Source: CAZOKH01 sp964580315 (GTDB taxonomy: Bacteria > Chloroflexota > Anaerolineae > Anaerolineales > Anaerolineaceae). From it: a DNA stretch of 64,000 nucleotides. Position 1 is the first letter of the stretch; each line of letters starts with the position of its first letter. The DNA lies in contig CAZOKH010000002.1 in assembly GCA_964580315.1 (NCBI GenBank), forward strand, positions 65,832-129,831, read 5' to 3'. The translations under genes and the position numbers were made by a program. Below the pieces are notes generated by a model. That model did no database searches. It was not told the DNA's origin and was given only the letters and a program-made list of their open reading frames with translations. Positions 24,512-33,591 of the stretch are shown one piece after another.

Positions 24512-27061
24512 ATGAACGTTTTAGATTTTTTCGCTTTCAAGGATGCAAACTCATCATATCCTCTCGAGTTTCTACTACAACTCGATGGCATTCGACTACA
24601 AGCTCAAAGAAGTCTGAACAAAAACAAACAATCAGATTGGGGGCAGTTTTTCACCCCGCCAAAAATCGCAGCCATGATGGGAAATATGTTCACAAACTTC
24701 CCATCAAAAATTCATCTTCTTGACGCTGGAGCTGGAGTTGGGACACTTACTGCCGCATTTATTGCTCAAGTCATAGAATCGAAAAGCGGTGTTAAGGAGA
24801 TTTGTGTAACAGCCTACGAATTAGATCAAAATTTATTATACGATCTCAACATAACCTTAAAGAAATGTTCCGAACTTTGCATCAAGTCGGGGGTTGAATT
24901 CCAATATAAAATCCAACAAAAAGATTTTATTTTAGATATCACTGATTCTCTCTCAAAAAGGCATACCCTTTTTGATGAAAAATATATTGAATACAGCCAT
25001 GCAATTATGAATCCCCCTTATAAGAAGATCAATAGCCAATCAAAAACGAGGCAAGTTCTAAATTCAATAGGAATTCAAACCACCAACCTCTATACTGCTT
25101 TTGTCTGGCTGGCAACTGAGATTCTAAAACCTGAAGGAGAAATGGTTGTAATCATTCCACGTAGTTTTTGTAATGGTTCTTACTATAAAAACTTTAGAGT
25201 CCATTTTTTAAAAACAATGGCTATAAAACAAATTCATATTTTTGATTCGCGTGACAATTTATTCAAAGAAAACAACGTATTACAAGAAAATGTGATTATT
25301 AGCGCAAAAAAGAGTGACCAACAAATAAAAAAAGTTTTAATTACCCAAAGCAATGATCCAGATGATGACAGTACGATAAATTTTATGGATTACGAACAAC
25401 TCGTTCAACCAGATGATCCAGATTTTTTTATTCGGCTAATATCAAATGGATTAGAACACAAAATTAGTTCCACTATTAATGATTTAAACACTACCCTGAT
25501 TGATCTTGAACTGGAAGTGTCAACCGGTAGAGTTGTAGATTTTCGAGCAGAGGAGTGGCTTCGATTAGAATCCACTCCAGAAACAGTACCGCTTATATAT
25601 CCATTAAATATTAAAAATAGTCGTGTAACGTGGTCTCCAAAAGGGACAAAGAAACCAAGTGCCATTATTTCATCTCGTGAAGTTGACTCCCTTTTGGTAC
25701 CTTCTCAAAACTATGTACTTGTAAAACGGTTCTCTTCAAAAGAGGAGAAACGTAGAGTACAAGCTGCATTCTACGATCCCGCTGCTATTAATGCCAAAAA
25801 AATTGGCATCGAGAACCACTTAAATTATTTTTATCATCCAAACAAAGAAATATCCACCGATTTTGCGAAAGGTCTTACTGTCTATCTTAATTCAACTTTG
25901 GTTGATAATTACTTCAGACAATTTAGTGGACATACGCAAATAAATGCATCCGATTTAAGAAAACTAAAATATCCCAGCCAGGCCCAATTAATTGCAATGG
26001 GCCGAAAGATAAGCAATTTTTTTCCTGTTCAGGACGAAATTGATCGAATTGTTTCAAAGGAGTTAGAATTGAATAAAGAAAACGATTCAAAATCACAAGA
26101 CCCCATTCTAGCGAAAAAGAAAATCAGAGAAGCTCTTAGCATTCTAAAGACATTAAATGTTCCAAGAGCTCAACAAAATGACCGGTCTGCACTCACATTG
26201 TTGGCACTATTGAATATCAGACCGGACACTTCTTGGAATCATGCTTCACAGAATCTAATCGGCATCACAGAAATGATGGATTTCTTTCGTGAACATTATG
26301 GTGTAGATTACGCACCAAATACTCGTGAAACCGTTAGAAGGCAGACAATTCATCAATTTATACAATTAGGTTTGGTTATTCCTAATCCTGATGATATAAC
26401 AAGACCAATTAATAGTCCCAAGACACGGTATGTAATTGGAACACAGGTAATGGAAGAAATTCGGAATTTTGAATCTCCACAATGGAATCAGCAAATTTCT
26501 TCCTTTATTTTAAACACCCCATCTCTTCAAAATCTTCAGGTAAGAGAAAGATCCATGCCCATGATCCCCGTAACACTGCCTGATGGAAATTCTTTAATGA
26601 TTTCAAGTGGTGGTCAAAACGAATTAATTAAGAAAATCTTAGAAGAATTTTGTCCTCGGTTCACTCCTGGCGGAAAAGTTGTTTACATAGGCGACGCAGG
26701 AGAAAAGCTTAACGCAAAGGAATTTGGATATCTGGAGAACCTGGGATTGCATATTGATAAACATGGAAAAATGCCTGATGTAATTGTTCATCAAATGGAC
26801 AGAGAGTGGCTAGTATTAATTGAAGCAGTAACTAGTCACGGACCTATTGATATAAAAAGGCACAATGAATTAAAGGAATTATTTAAAGGTAATTTCGGAT
26901 TAGTTTATATCACTGCCTTTGATACTAGAAAAACAATGAATCGTTTTTTGCGTGACATTTCTTGGGAAACGGATGTCTGGGTGGCTGAATCACCTTCACA
27001 TCTGATTCACTTTGATGGAGAACGTTTCCTCGGACCTTATTCAGAGGACAAAGGGGAGTAA
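24512..27061 (+). CDS. Fused DNA methyltransferase / BsuBI-PstI family restriction endonuclease
   Basis: The frame starts at the ATG at 24512 (849 residues; longer in-frame starts run upstream to 24386 without protein-like sequence). The N-terminal half is an Eco57I-like adenine methyltransferase: GQFFTPPKIAAMM, SAM motif DAGAGVGTLTAAFI (from residue 71) and catalytic NPPY in HAIMNPPYKKI. A target-recognition-like region follows. The C-terminal 300 or so residues match BsuBI/PstI endonucleases: winged-helix part, then KVVYIGDAGEKL, KMPDVIVHQMDREWLVLIEA and VTSHGPIDIKRHNEL, holding the PD...E-A catalytic core. PstI-type systems usually have separate genes, so one chain doing both jobs is notable. 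The gene is strikingly AT-rich compared with both flanks, which points to horizontal transfer. Recognition site unknown. Confidence 0.87.
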   Translation: MNVLDFFAFKDANSSYPLEFLLQLDGIRLQAQRSLNKNKQSDWGQFFTPPKIAAMMGNMFTNFPSKIHLLDAGAGVGTLTAAFIAQVIESKSGVKEICVTAYELDQNLLYDLNITLKKCSELCIKSGVEFQYKIQQKDFILDITDSLSKRHTLFDEKYIEYSHAIMNPPYKKINSQSKTRQVLNSIGIQTTNLYTAFVWLATEILKPEGEMVVIIPRSFCNGSYYKNFRVHFLKTMAIKQIHIFDSRDNLFKENNVLQENVIISAKKSDQQIKKVLITQSNDPDDDSTINFMDYEQLVQPDDPDFFIRLISNGLEHKISSTINDLNTTLIDLELEVSTGRVVDFRAEEWLRLESTPETVPLIYPLNIKNSRVTWSPKGTKKPSAIISSREVDSLLVPSQNYVLVKRFSSKEEKRRVQAAFYDPAAINAKKIGIENHLNYFYHPNKEISTDFAKGLTVYLNSTLVDNYFRQFSGHTQINASDLRKLKYPSQAQLIAMGRKISNFFPVQDEIDRIVSKELELNKENDSKSQDPILAKKKIREALSILKTLNVPRAQQNDRSALTLLALLNIRPDTSWNHASQNLIGITEMMDFFREHYGVDYAPNTRETVRRQTIHQFIQLGLVIPNPDDITRPINSPKTRYVIGTQVMEEIRNFESPQWNQQISSFILNTPSLQNLQVRERSMPMIPVTLPDGNSLMISSGGQNELIKKILEEFCPRFTPGGKVVYIGDAGEKLNAKEFGYLENLGLHIDKHGKMPDVIVHQMDREWLVLIEAVTSHGPIDIKRHNELKELFKGNFGLVYITAFDTRKTMNRFLRDISWETDVWVAESPSHLIHFDGERFLGPYSEDKGE

Positions 27062-27073
27062 TCTAAAATATCT

Positions 27074-29464
27074 CTACTCATAAGCCAGCACTTCGCGGAT
27101 GGTCATGCGCGAAGCGTTGCGCGCCGGCACCATGCTGGCCACCACCGAAAGCGCCACCACCAGCAGCAGCCAGATGACAAAGCCTTTATAGGTGAGCGCC
27201 AACTGTGCAGGCGCATTGAAAATCGCCAGACTGACCACGTTGGAGAGCAGTGAGCTGATGGGCAGGCATAATACCATGCTCATCACATAGCTAAGCATGC
27301 CGATCACCAGGCCCTCCACAATCACCAGGCGCATGATGATCTGGTTGAAGGCGCCGATGGCGCGCATCACCCCGATCTCGCGTGTGCGTTCCATCACATT
27401 CATACCCAGCGTACCGGTCAGGCCAATGCTGCCCACCAGGGCGGTCAGGATGGCCATTACCAGCAGCACTGCCGTCAGAATGCCGATGTAGTCGGTGACC
27501 GTTTGCACGGTTGTGCTGCCGGCTTCCACCTTGCTCACCTTGATGCCCCTGGCTTGCAGCAGGTTGTCAATTTCAACCGCAATTTCGCGTTGAACTGCCG
27601 GGTCGTGGCTGCTGGTGACCACCCGGTAGGTTGAGGCGCGTCCCACTGTTTTGGTAGCTTCAGCCAGGCTGTCGTAATCGGTGAACGCATAATATTCCTC
27701 GGCCCCGGTGTACTGGAAAATACCCACCACCTGCCAGTCTTGTTCATGATTATTGATCTTCAAATGAATCATGGAACCCGGCTTCAGGTCGGGGTAATCT
27801 TTCCAGTAAGCTTCGTTGACGGTTATGGCGTTGCTGTCGCCGGGCTGCAGCCAGCGCCCCCCCAGCAGTTCCGGCTCCACCAGGTTGCTTTCAATAGGCG
27901 GGGCAAACAGGGTGATGTTGCCCGCCACACTTTGGTCATCATTCAAAACTTCAGCCGAGCCAATTTGCCAGCCTTCCACCCGTTCTACGCCGGGGATGCT
28001 TCCCACCAGGCTGGCAATCTGTTCCACGCGATAATCGCGGTCAAGATCCAGGTTCACATCAGCCAGAAAATATTTCAAAGATTGCTCAATCTTCACATTC
28101 AGGGCTTCCTGCACATTGAACACAGAAATGAAGATGGCGCCGCCCAGTGTGAGCGTGAACAGGGTCAGCGCCAGCCGCCCCTTCTGGCGAAAAGTGTTGC
28201 GCAGTGAAATCAGCAGCGGTCGTGACAACCCGCGAATGCCCGCCAGCAGGCGGTCAATGGGGCTTTTCTGACTGGTTGATTCGGACATATTTTCACTGTG
28301 AATAGCCTGGTGCACCGTGGTGCGCGCACCCTTGAAAATGGGCAGCAGACCGGCCAGCGGCGGCACCAGCAGTGCAATAAAAATTTGCAAGGTGGTCACA
28401 AGCGGAAACACGCGAAAACCCTGCAAAGTAAACCCGATCATAGTACCGGCAAAAGCTGCCAGCGCGTAGGCCGCCTGCGCCGACAGGGGAATGGAAACGA
28501 GCAGCGCCGCCCCGCCAAAGATCAGGATCAACACCATATACATGATCACAATCTGTTTGCTGCGCGCGCCCACCAGCTTCATCACGCCAATCTGGCGCTG
28601 CTGCAGCTTCAACAACGCCGAGATGGTGTTGGAAATGAGCGAGCCGCTGAGGAACACCACCAGCACGCCCAGGAAAAACATTACTGCCAGCAGCGCCTGG
28701 ATCAGCGAACTCATGGGGTGTTCGTCGCTGCGATAGCGCTCCTCGCGGTACACCGTGCGGCCGCCTTTTTCCAGTTTGTCCTGGATTTCCTGCGAAACCG
28801 CCTGGATGTGCGCGGGGTCGTTGGCGTTTTCACTGACCGTGATAAACAACGTGTTATAGCTGGATGGCGCATGCAGCCATTCGAGGGTGTTGAAGGTGAC
28901 GTAGCCCTTCACATTGCCCACCATGTTGCTGATGCCGCCGGTCTGATCTTGCGCGGTGCCCACCACCGGCAGGCTGCGCCGGGTGCCGTCAGCCAGCTCA
29001 AGGGTCACTACATCGCCCACGGCTGCGCCAAAGCGGTCCAGCTTTTTGTTGCTCTCCAAAATTACCTGCTGATCAGCCAGGGTGGAGACGCCCGTTTTCG
29101 GCAGCAGGAGATTGATGCTCATCTGGCTGAAATCTTCCACCGCGATCAATTCCAGGCTGGTCCATTTGCCTTTGCTGTCGAGGGCGCGCACTTTAACCGT
29201 GCGCCTGCCTTCCACAGCCTGCACGCTTTCCAACCTGCCCAGGGTATCCATCAAATCGCTTTGAAAGGGATCAGTGATCAGGCGAATATTGGAAGGATTC
29301 GATCCCACATAGGTGGATTGCATATCTTCCAATAAATACAGGTAGGTTCCTGCGATCATACCCACGGCAAACACGCCAATGGCAATGGAAGCCACCACCA
29401 GCGCGGTGCGCGATTTGTTCTCCCAAAGGTCAGCCAACACCTTGCGCCAGCGCGGTCTAAGCAT
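27074..29464 (-). CDS. ABC transporter permease, double FtsX (MacB-like) type
   Basis: The 796-residue protein begins MLRPRWRKVLADLWENKSRT, with the first membrane helix next (residues 15-40). It has two FtsX-type permease cores separated by extracellular MacB_PCD-like domains: a periplasmic domain, helices around LLAVMFFLGVLVVFLSGSLI, a second N-terminal-like unit (LLISLRNTFRQKGRLALTLF) with its own extracellular domain, and a final core (LGMNVMERTREIGVMRAIGA). Such exporters usually drive lipoprotein, peptide or antibiotic release. The start at 29464 overlaps the ATPase gene by 8 bases, which fixes it. An upstream in-frame Met at 29515 would lie deep inside the ATPase gene and is less likely. 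Confidence 0.88.
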   Translation of the reverse strand: MLRPRWRKVLADLWENKSRTALVVASIAIGVFAVGMIAGTYLYLLEDMQSTYVGSNPSNIRLITDPFQSDLMDTLGRLESVQAVEGRRTVKVRALDSKGKWTSLELIAVEDFSQMSINLLLPKTGVSTLADQQVILESNKKLDRFGAAVGDVVTLELADGTRRSLPVVGTAQDQTGGISNMVGNVKGYVTFNTLEWLHAPSSYNTLFITVSENANDPAHIQAVSQEIQDKLEKGGRTVYREERYRSDEHPMSSLIQALLAVMFFLGVLVVFLSGSLISNTISALLKLQQRQIGVMKLVGARSKQIVIMYMVLILIFGGAALLVSIPLSAQAAYALAAFAGTMIGFTLQGFRVFPLVTTLQIFIALLVPPLAGLLPIFKGARTTVHQAIHSENMSESTSQKSPIDRLLAGIRGLSRPLLISLRNTFRQKGRLALTLFTLTLGGAIFISVFNVQEALNVKIEQSLKYFLADVNLDLDRDYRVEQIASLVGSIPGVERVEGWQIGSAEVLNDDQSVAGNITLFAPPIESNLVEPELLGGRWLQPGDSNAITVNEAYWKDYPDLKPGSMIHLKINNHEQDWQVVGIFQYTGAEEYYAFTDYDSLAEATKTVGRASTYRVVTSSHDPAVQREIAVEIDNLLQARGIKVSKVEAGSTTVQTVTDYIGILTAVLLVMAILTALVGSIGLTGTLGMNVMERTREIGVMRAIGAFNQIIMRLVIVEGLVIGMLSYVMSMVLCLPISSLLSNVVSLAIFNAPAQLALTYKGFVIWLLLVVALSVVASMVPARNASRMTIREVLAYE

Positions 29465-30302
29465 GCTGCGCCTCCAGTTGGCCGGCATATTTTTCATCCA
29501 CCAGCACACCGTCATCCAGAGTCAGGATATGCGAAAAACATTCGTCCATTGAATGATCGTGGGTGGCCATGATCACCGTTTTACCTTCGTTCACCAGCTT
29601 CTCAAACAATTCCACAATGATCTCAGCCGTGGCGCTGTCGAGGCTGCCGGTGGGTTCATCGGCAATGATCAACGGCGGGTTGTTGGCCAGGGCGCGGGCA
29701 ATGGCCACACGCTGCTGCTGCCCGCCCGAAATGGCCGAGGGCAGTTTCAGGGCGTGATCTTGCAATTCCACCTGGCGCAGCAAATCCATGGCGCGTTCGC
29801 GACTCTCGCCGCGCCGGTACAGGTCGCAAAAATCCATGGGCAGCATCACATTGTCCAGCAGGCTCAGGCTGGGCATCAACTCAAACGATTGGTAAATGAC
29901 GCCCACTTTGTTCCCGCGCCAGAAGGCAATCTGGTCTTCATTCAGGGTATGCACCGGCGTGCCTTCCATCCAGATTTCCCCTTCATTTAATTTATCCACA
30001 CCGGTCAGCATGTTGATCAACGTCGATTTGCCCGCCCCCGAACGCCCCAAAATTCCCACGAACTCACCGCGCCCAATTTCAGCACTGACGCCTTTTAAAG
30101 CCGTCACTCCGCCCTGGGCGGAAGGATAGACCTTAACCAGATTGGATAAACGCAAGAAGGGAACGTTGGGATCCGGCGGGGCGGTCACCACATGCGACTC
30201 GAAATGTGGTGCGCCCAGCTTTTGCAAAACAGGCGCAACAGCCGAAAATGCAGGCAAAATCAAATTGGTAAATTCACGCAACACTGATAAAAGATACTCC
30301 AT
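29457..30302 (-). CDS. ABC transporter ATP-binding protein (MacB/LolD type)
   Basis: The 281-residue protein has Walker A GRSGAGKST, signature AISGGQQQRVAIARAL, Walker B PLIIADEPTGSLD and the switch His in VIMATHDHS. The D-E-P-T-G-S-L-D form is usual for the LolD/MacB group that works with FtsX-like permeases. It carries an unusual 45-residue N-terminal extension with a hydrophobic stretch (FTNLILPAFSAVAPVLQKLG) before LRLSNLVKVYP, perhaps a membrane-contacting segment. It is translated just before its permease partner. A CRP-like site and promoter for the divergent gene lie about 60 bases upstream. Confidence 0.92.
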   Translation of the reverse strand: MEYLLSVLREFTNLILPAFSAVAPVLQKLGAPHFESHVVTAPPDPNVPFLRLSNLVKVYPSAQGGVTALKGVSAEIGRGEFVGILGRSGAGKSTLINMLTGVDKLNEGEIWMEGTPVHTLNEDQIAFWRGNKVGVIYQSFELMPSLSLLDNVMLPMDFCDLYRRGESRERAMDLLRQVELQDHALKLPSAISGGQQQRVAIARALANNPPLIIADEPTGSLDSATAEIIVELFEKLVNEGKTVIMATHDHSMDECFSHILTLDDGVLVDEKYAGQLEAQHA

Positions 30303-30361
30303 CTATTTTGACTATATCAGGCAAGCAGGTTTCCGGCTATATGCAAGCGGTCACCAATGCA

Positions 30362-30377
30362 TGTGACCGCCGTCACA
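30362..30377. promoter_or_regulatory. CRP/FNR-family-like operator (TGTGA-N6-TCACA)
   Basis: TGTGACCGCCGTCACA is a perfect inverted repeat with the consensus spacing of CRP sites. It lies 12 bases upstream of TACAAT (30389-30394), a likely -10 box for the gene at 30418, so a bound activator would sit near the -35 position. It also lies 60 bases upstream of the divergent ABC ATPase gene. Confidence 0.5.
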
Positions 30378-30417
30378 TCATGCTGATGTACAATACAGTT
30401 ATCGGAGGATTCCTCAA

Positions 30418-31104
30418 ATGGCTTACAAACTCACCTGGTATGGACATGCAGCCCTGGGTTTGGAAACCGGCGGCTGCCGCTTGCTGGTTGACCCCTTCTT
30501 TACAGACAACCCTGCCGCCGCGGTTCGCGCAGAGGATGTGACTGCTGAGTATATCCTGGTGACCCACGGACACGATGATCACCTGGGCGACACGTTGGAA
30601 ATTGCCCGGCGCACCGGCGCCACCGTGATCGCCGTCACTGAAATTGCCAACTGGCTGGAGAAACAGGGGGTGCAAACCCACGGGCAGCAAATCGGCGGCG
30701 GGCACACCTTTCCCTTCGGACACCTAAAAATGACCCTGGCGCTGCACACCTCCAGCCTGCCCGACGGCTCGTACGGCGGCAACCCGGCGGGCTTTTTGCT
30801 CACCACGCAGCAGGGCGAAATAATCTACTTTGCCGGCGATACCGGCCTGTTTGGCGACATGCGCCTGATTGGCGAAGCGGGCGTGCACCTGGCCGTGCTG
30901 CCGGTGGGCGACAACTTCACCATGGGCCCGGCCGACGCACTGCATGCCGTCAAACTGCTGCAGCCGCAGCATGTGCTGCCGGTGCACTACAACACCTGGG
31001 AGATCATCCAGCAAAATGACCTGCCGCAATGGGCTGACCGTGTGCAGGCCGAGAGCGGCGCGCAGGTGCACCTGCTTTCACCGGGGCAAAGCCTGCAATT
31101 TTAA
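30418..31104 (+). CDS. UPF0173-type metal-dependent hydrolase (metallo-beta-lactamase fold)
   Basis: The 228-residue protein begins MAYKLTWYGHAALGLETGGC. It carries the metal-binding signature HGHDDHLGD (about residues 50-58), LLVDPFFTDNP, a second cluster FAGDTGLFGDM and a C-terminal VLPVHYNTW with the last His. These place it in the UPF0173 group, whose in vivo substrates are largely unknown. GGAGGA lies 9 bases before the ATG. It reads toward the mevalonate operon but is separated from it by about 90 bases with possible regulatory sequence. Confidence 0.88.
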   Translation: MAYKLTWYGHAALGLETGGCRLLVDPFFTDNPAAAVRAEDVTAEYILVTHGHDDHLGDTLEIARRTGATVIAVTEIANWLEKQGVQTHGQQIGGGHTFPFGHLKMTLALHTSSLPDGSYGGNPAGFLLTTQQGEIIYFAGDTGLFGDMRLIGEAGVHLAVLPVGDNFTMGPADALHAVKLLQPQHVLPVHYNTWEIIQQNDLPQWADRVQAESGAQVHLLSPGQSLQF

Positions 31105-31156
31105 CATTTGATAGTTTTTGCCACTGGCAAGCCTTTATCATCGGATCGATGCAACT

Positions 31157-31172
31157 TTGATTCACGAATCAA
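31157..31172. promoter_or_regulatory. Small perfect inverted repeat upstream of HMG-CoA reductase
   Basis: TTGATTCACGAATCAA has 6-bp arms and 4 spacer bases and lies 20 bases before the start codon of mvaA. It could be an operator or could arise by chance. Confidence 0.3.
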
Positions 31173-31191
31173 TTCTGACAGGAAAGCGCGC

Positions 31192-32460
31192 ATGAAGAAA
31201 TTTTACGAACTGACTCCCGCCGAGCGGCTTGAACTGCTGGCGCAGCAAGCCGGGTTGACCCCCGCCGAACTGGCGGCTTTGAGCGGTGAGGGCGGGTTGA
31301 GCGTTGAACAGGCCGACCACATGGTGGAGAACGCGGTGGGTGTGTTTGCCCTTCCGCTGGGCGTGGCGCAAAACTTTGTCATCAACGGGCGCGAGGTGCC
31401 CGTGCCTATGGCGGTGGAAGAACCTTCAGTGATCGCGGGAGCTTCCTTCATGGCCAAACTGGCGCGCGCCGGCGGCGGGTTCAGCGCCCACACCACCGCG
31501 CCGGAGATGATCGGGCAGATGCAGGTGCTTGACCTGGACGATTTGCCGGCGGCTCGCCTGCGCCTGCTGGAGCAAAAGCAGCGCCTGCTGGACGAAGCCG
31601 CCGTCATTGACCCCGTGCTGCAGCGCCTGGGCGGCGGACCGCGCGACCTGGAAGTGCGCATCATCAACGATTCACCCATCGGCGGGTTCCTCGTGCTGCA
31701 CCTCATCTACGACGTGCGCGACGCCATGGGTGCCAACGCGGTCAATACCGCCGTCGAGCGCCTGGCCCCACTGGTGCAGCAAATCAGCGGCGGGCGCGTG
31801 CTGCTGCGCATCCTCACCAACCTGGCTGACCGCCGCCTGGCGCGCGCGCGCTGCGTCATCCCGCTGGACGAGCTGGCGTTTGACCGCTTTGCCCCTGAAG
31901 ATGTGCGCGACAACATCCTGTCGGCCTGGGCGTTTGCCGCCGCCGACCCTTACCGCGCCGCCACGCACAACAAGGGCATCATGAACGGCATTGACGCGGT
32001 GGTAATTGCCACCGGCAACGACTGGCGCGCCGTGGAAGCCGGGGCGCATGCCTATGCCGCGCGCAGCGGGCATTACACCAGCCTGAGCACCTGGGGGCGC
32101 GACTCTGACGGCAACCTGACCGGCACGCTGGAACTGCCCCTGGCAGTGGGCACGGTGGGCGGCGCCACCCGTTCGAACCCGGCTGTGGGAGCCGCCCTCA
32201 AATTGATGGGCGTGAAGACCGCTGCCGAACTGGCCGAGATCATCGTCTCGGTGGGGTTGGCGCAAAACCTGGCCGCCCTGCGCGCCCTCGCCACTGAGGG
32301 CATTCAGCGCGGGCATATGGGTTTGCACGCCCGCCAGGTGGCCATTGCCGCCGGGGCGCAGGGTGAGCAAATCGAGCGCCTGGCGCAGCAATTGGTCGAA
32401 GAAAAAGTGGTGCGCATTGACCGCGCCGAGGAAATTCTGCGCAATTGGAATCAGTCGTAA
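31192..32460 (+). CDS. mvaA: Hydroxymethylglutaryl-CoA reductase, class II (MvaA-like)
   Basis: The 422-residue protein begins MKKFYELTPAERLELLAQQA. The class II features are present: ENAVGVFALPLGVAQNFVIN with the catalytic Glu, AVEEPSVIAGASFMAKLARA, THNKGIMNGIDAVVIATGND with the catalytic Lys and Asp, GGATRSNPAVGAALKLMG, and the late RGHMGLHARQVA with the catalytic His. Class II enzymes are called degradative, but bacteria also use them to make mevalonate. Its place directly upstream of an HMG-CoA synthase gene supports synthesis. I start at the ATG at 31192 (upstream GGAAAG); the frame is open earlier without protein-like sequence. An AGGAGG site leads into the next gene. Confidence 0.93.
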   Translation: MKKFYELTPAERLELLAQQAGLTPAELAALSGEGGLSVEQADHMVENAVGVFALPLGVAQNFVINGREVPVPMAVEEPSVIAGASFMAKLARAGGGFSAHTTAPEMIGQMQVLDLDDLPAARLRLLEQKQRLLDEAAVIDPVLQRLGGGPRDLEVRIINDSPIGGFLVLHLIYDVRDAMGANAVNTAVERLAPLVQQISGGRVLLRILTNLADRRLARARCVIPLDELAFDRFAPEDVRDNILSAWAFAAADPYRAATHNKGIMNGIDAVVIATGNDWRAVEAGAHAYAARSGHYTSLSTWGRDSDGNLTGTLELPLAVGTVGGATRSNPAVGAALKLMGVKTAAELAEIIVSVGLAQNLAALRALATEGIQRGHMGLHARQVAIAAGAQGEQIERLAQQLVEEKVVRIDRAEEILRNWNQS

Positions 32461-32492
32461 ACACAGCAAAACATTAGCAGGAGGTATACAAC

Positions 32493-33575
32493 ATGGCTGA
32501 ACAGGAAACATCCGGGGCATATTCCCCGTTATTAAAACCCGACAAACAGGTGGGCATCATCGGCTACGGCGCCTATGTGCCGCGCTACCGCCTGCCCGCC
32601 GCCGAGGTGGCCCGCGTGTGGTCGGGCGAAGAGGGCGGCGCGCCCATCAAAGAGAAATCGGTGCCGGGGTTGGATGAAGACGTGGTCACCATGTCGATCG
32701 AAGCTGCGCGCAACGCGCTGGCGCGGGCGGGCATTCACCCCGCCGACCTGCGCGCCGTTTGGGTCGGTTCCGAGTCGCACCCCTACGCGGTTAAACCCAG
32801 CTCCACCCTGGTGGCTGAAGCCATCGGAGCCACCCCCTCCATTCAAGCGGGCGACTGGGAATTTGCCTGCAAAGCCGGCACCGAAGCCTTCGTCGCCGCC
32901 GTTGGGCTGGTGGGTTCGGGCATGGCGCGCTATGCCCTGGCCATCGGCATGGACACCGCCCAGGGACGCCCCGGCGACGCGCTGGAGTTCACCGCCGCAG
33001 CCGGCGGAGCCGCCTACATCGTCGGCCCGCAGGAAGAAGCCCTGGCGGAGCTGGAAGGTTCCTATTCCTATGTGACCGACACACCCGACTTCTGGCGGCG
33101 TGAGGGACAGAAATATCCCTCGCACGGGCAGCGCTTCACCGGCGAACCCGCTTACTTTCACCACATCAGCTCAGCCGCGCAGACCCTGATGGAAGCCCTG
33201 GGCGCCACTGCCGCTGATTTCACCTATGCCGTGTTCCACCAGCCCAACGCCAAGTTTCCGCGCCTGGTGGCCAAACGCCTGGGTTTCAGCGAAGAGCAAA
33301 TTGCCCCCGGCCTGCTCTCGCCGATCATCGGCAACACCTACGCCGGCGCCTCGTTGATCGGCCTTGCGGCTGTGCTGGACATTGCCAAACCCGGCGACCG
33401 CATCCTGGTCACCTCGTTTGGTTCCGGCGCCGGGTCAGACGCCTTTGCCGTGCGCGTGACCGACGCCATTGAAGCTCGCCGCAGCCTGGCGCCCACCACC
33501 GCCCAGTACATCGAGCGCCGCACCGAAATTGACTACGCCCGCTACGCGCGCATGCGCGGTAAGCTGACCCTTTAA
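32493..33575 (+). CDS. Hydroxymethylglutaryl-CoA synthase, archaeal type
   Basis: The 360-residue protein condenses acetyl-CoA with acetoacetyl-CoA. Key parts are VGIIGYGAYVPRYRLPAAEV, VGSESHPYAVKPSSTLVAEA, then GDWEFACKAGTEAFVAAVGL with the nucleophilic Cys (about residue 128), and VFHQPNAKFPRLVAKRLGF with the catalytic His. LLSPIIGNTYAGASLIGLAA and FGSGAGSDAFAVRV follow. The wording of these motifs is that of archaeal and Chloroflexota enzymes. In archaea it works in a complex with a thiolase and a DUF35 zinc protein. The thiolase-like gene follows after 16 bases, but no DUF35 gene is present here. A textbook AGGAGG precedes its ATG. Confidence 0.93.
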   Translation: MAEQETSGAYSPLLKPDKQVGIIGYGAYVPRYRLPAAEVARVWSGEEGGAPIKEKSVPGLDEDVVTMSIEAARNALARAGIHPADLRAVWVGSESHPYAVKPSSTLVAEAIGATPSIQAGDWEFACKAGTEAFVAAVGLVGSGMARYALAIGMDTAQGRPGDALEFTAAAGGAAYIVGPQEEALAELEGSYSYVTDTPDFWRREGQKYPSHGQRFTGEPAYFHHISSAAQTLMEALGATAADFTYAVFHQPNAKFPRLVAKRLGFSEEQIAPGLLSPIIGNTYAGASLIGLAAVLDIAKPGDRILVTSFGSGAGSDAFAVRVTDAIEARRSLAPTTAQYIERRTEIDYARYARMRGKLTL

Positions 33576-33591
33576 GCGCGAGGTGAACCCC

